Source: Clostridia bacterium
GTDB taxonomy: Bacteria > Bacillota > Clostridia > Oscillospirales > CAG-382
Assembly (NCBI GenBank): GCA_900757905.1
Contig: CAAEPN010000059.1
Location: 1 to 14,533 of the forward strand
Direction of reading: 5' to 3'
Length of the DNA: 14,533 nt
Both the position numbers and the translations under genes were made by a program. Numbering within the stretch: position 1 is the first letter of the stretch; each line of letters starts with the position of its first letter. The notes under the pieces were generated by a model. The model worked only from the letters and a program-made list of their open reading frames with translations, did no database searches and had not been told where the DNA came from. Below, piece by piece: positions 13,572 to 14,533 of the stretch.

Positions 13572-14533
13572 ATGAAAAGTATGTCCTTGCGCCCGTTTTT
13601 CCGGCACGGCGCAAAGACAGATCAGCCGGAGCGGAAAAAGAAAGGGTCGGTCACTACGTTAGAAAAGCAATTTGACAGAAAACTCATTTTGGAGGACGGC
13701 AGCGAATATTTCGGCTATGCGTTCGGCGTGAAAAACATAGATTCGGTCTGTGAAGTCGTTTTCAACACCTCCATGGTCGGCTATCAGGAGATTCTTTCCG
13801 ACCCGTCCTACACCGGACAAATGGTGGTCATGACCTATCCTTTGATCGGAAACTACGGCATTTCGGACGAGGACTATGAAACCAAAAATCCGACCATCGG
13901 CGGTCTTATCGTGCGCGAATACAATGATTTTCCGTCTAACTTCCGCTATACCAAAACGCTTTCGGAGGTCATGGAGGAATGCGGCATTCCGGGCATTTCC
14001 GGCCTCGATACAAGAAAGCTTACGCGCTCGATCCGCGAAAAAGGCAGCCGCCGGGCGCTTATCTGCGATGTGGACATGACCGTGGACAAGGCGCTTGAGA
14101 TCATCGCGCAAACGCCCGTCAAGCACGATGTGGTATCCTTTGTTTCGAGCAAAAAGCGGTGGTACAGCCGCACCTCAAATCCGAAATACAATGTCGTTGC
14201 CGTCGATTGCGGCATAAAGCTCAACATCATCCGTTCACTCAATGCGCGCGGCTGCAACGTGACGGTCGTTCCGTTCAACACGGACGCCGAAAGCGTACTT
14301 GCCATGAAGCCGGACGGCGTGTTCCTTTCCAACGGTCCGGGCGACCCGGAGGACGTGACCGAGGTCATCACGCTTGTCAAGGCACTGCGCGGCAAGCTGC
14401 CGATCTTCGGTATCTGTCTCGGACATCAGATGATCTCGCTTGCCTATGGAGCAAAGACCTATAAATTAAAATTCGGCCACCGCGGCGGAAATCATCCGGT
14501 CAAGAACCTTGCGACCGGGAAAATCGAGATCAC
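13572..14533 (+). CDS. carA: Carbamoyl-phosphate synthase small subunit (3' end outside window)
   Basis: Glutamine amidotransferase subunit that supplies ammonia to CarB for carbamoyl phosphate, precursor of pyrimidines and arginine. Visible: LILEDGSEYFGYAFG, the conserved N-terminal NTSMVGYQEILSDPSY and TYPLIGNYG, REYNDFPSNFR, GISGLDTRKLTRSIREKG, then the amidotransferase domain with VDCGIKLNIIR, SNGPGDPEDV and GICLGHQMISLAYG (Cys 282 nucleophile if ATG 13572 is the start). The His/Glu partners lie beyond the window. The start is uncertain: in-frame options are ATG 13572, ATG 13581 and TTG 13587, all without a ribosome site and giving an unusual ~35-residue Lys/Arg-rich extension; the AAAGGG at 13641-13646 precedes no start codon. 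The frame continues to the window end, and carB would be expected downstream. Confidence 0.93.
   Translation, partial: MKSMSLRPFFRHGAKTDQPERKKKGSVTTLEKQFDRKLILEDGSEYFGYAFGVKNIDSVCEVVFNTSMVGYQEILSDPSYTGQMVVMTYPLIGNYGISDEDYETKNPTIGGLIVREYNDFPSNFRYTKTLSEVMEECGIPGISGLDTRKLTRSIREKGSRRALICDVDMTVDKALEIIAQTPVKHDVVSFVSSKKRWYSRTSNPKYNVVAVDCGIKLNIIRSLNARGCNVTVVPFNTDAESVLAMKPDGVFLSNGPGDPEDVTEVITLVKALRGKLPIFGICLGHQMISLAYGAKTYKLKFGHRGGNHPVKNLATGKIEI

Noticed and set aside
13587..13614. Hairpin TTGCGCC...GGCGCAA as a carA leader attenuator
   Set aside because: Only 7 bp with a 14-base loop and no T-run, and it lies inside the likely coding frame; too weak to call.
13659..14126. 155-codon open frame on the minus strand
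   Set aside because: Antisense to carA, whose frame is supported by many conserved motifs.

Overview
The window looks like a piece of a Clostridia (Firmicutes) chromosome, probably from an uncultured gut relative of the Oscillospiraceae or Christensenellales. This is inferred from balanced GC, AAGGAG-type ribosome sites, sigma-A promoters, simple hairpin/T-run terminators, a YtvI-like permease and several Clostridia-type carbohydrate genes. No rRNA, tRNA, CRISPR array, integrase or transposase was recognised. The window opens inside an AraC-type regulator and closes inside carA, so both edge genes are incomplete.

Left part (1-3240): the tail of an AraC regulator (+) and a complete cupin/AraC regulator (-) converge on a terminator. 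Divergent from the second regulator is a long open frame for a repetitive secreted or surface-type protein. It has lost its 5' end: homology between its two internal repeats runs upstream of every possible start codon and stops abruptly. A 50-codon acidic small ORF overlaps its stop codon. This block lies between two nearly identical ~60-bp copies of an intergenic element made of a perfect 10-bp palindrome followed by a terminator hairpin.

Middle-left (3238-6024, all -): a carbohydrate-type ABC solute-binding lipoprotein broken by a single-base frameshift in a G run, with no permease genes beside it, and upstream of it homoserine dehydrogenase with a clear sigma-A promoter.

Middle (6230-9518, all +, tightly packed): a YtvI/AI-2E family membrane protein, a translationally coupled membrane-anchored protein of unknown function, and an (alpha/alpha)6-barrel glycoside hydrolase resembling GH63/trehalase-type enzymes. 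The last converges with another AraC regulator, and a strong hairpin inside that regulator's coding region may end the transcript.

Right (9537-13450): a small sugar locus. A cupin/AraC regulator (-) is divergent from a two-gene operon (+) encoding a DMT-superfamily transporter and a GH36 alpha-galactosidase-like enzyme, closed by an excellent terminator. The arrangement suggests a regulator that senses a galactoside and controls hydrolysis plus transport. The window ends with carA, driven by a near-perfect promoter whose predicted start site falls one base before the first in-frame ATG.

The most noteworthy items are the truncated repeat protein with its coupled acidic peptide, the duplicated palindrome-terminator element, the frameshifted binding protein, and the apparently leaderless carA start. 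I found no clearly new defence or mobile system.
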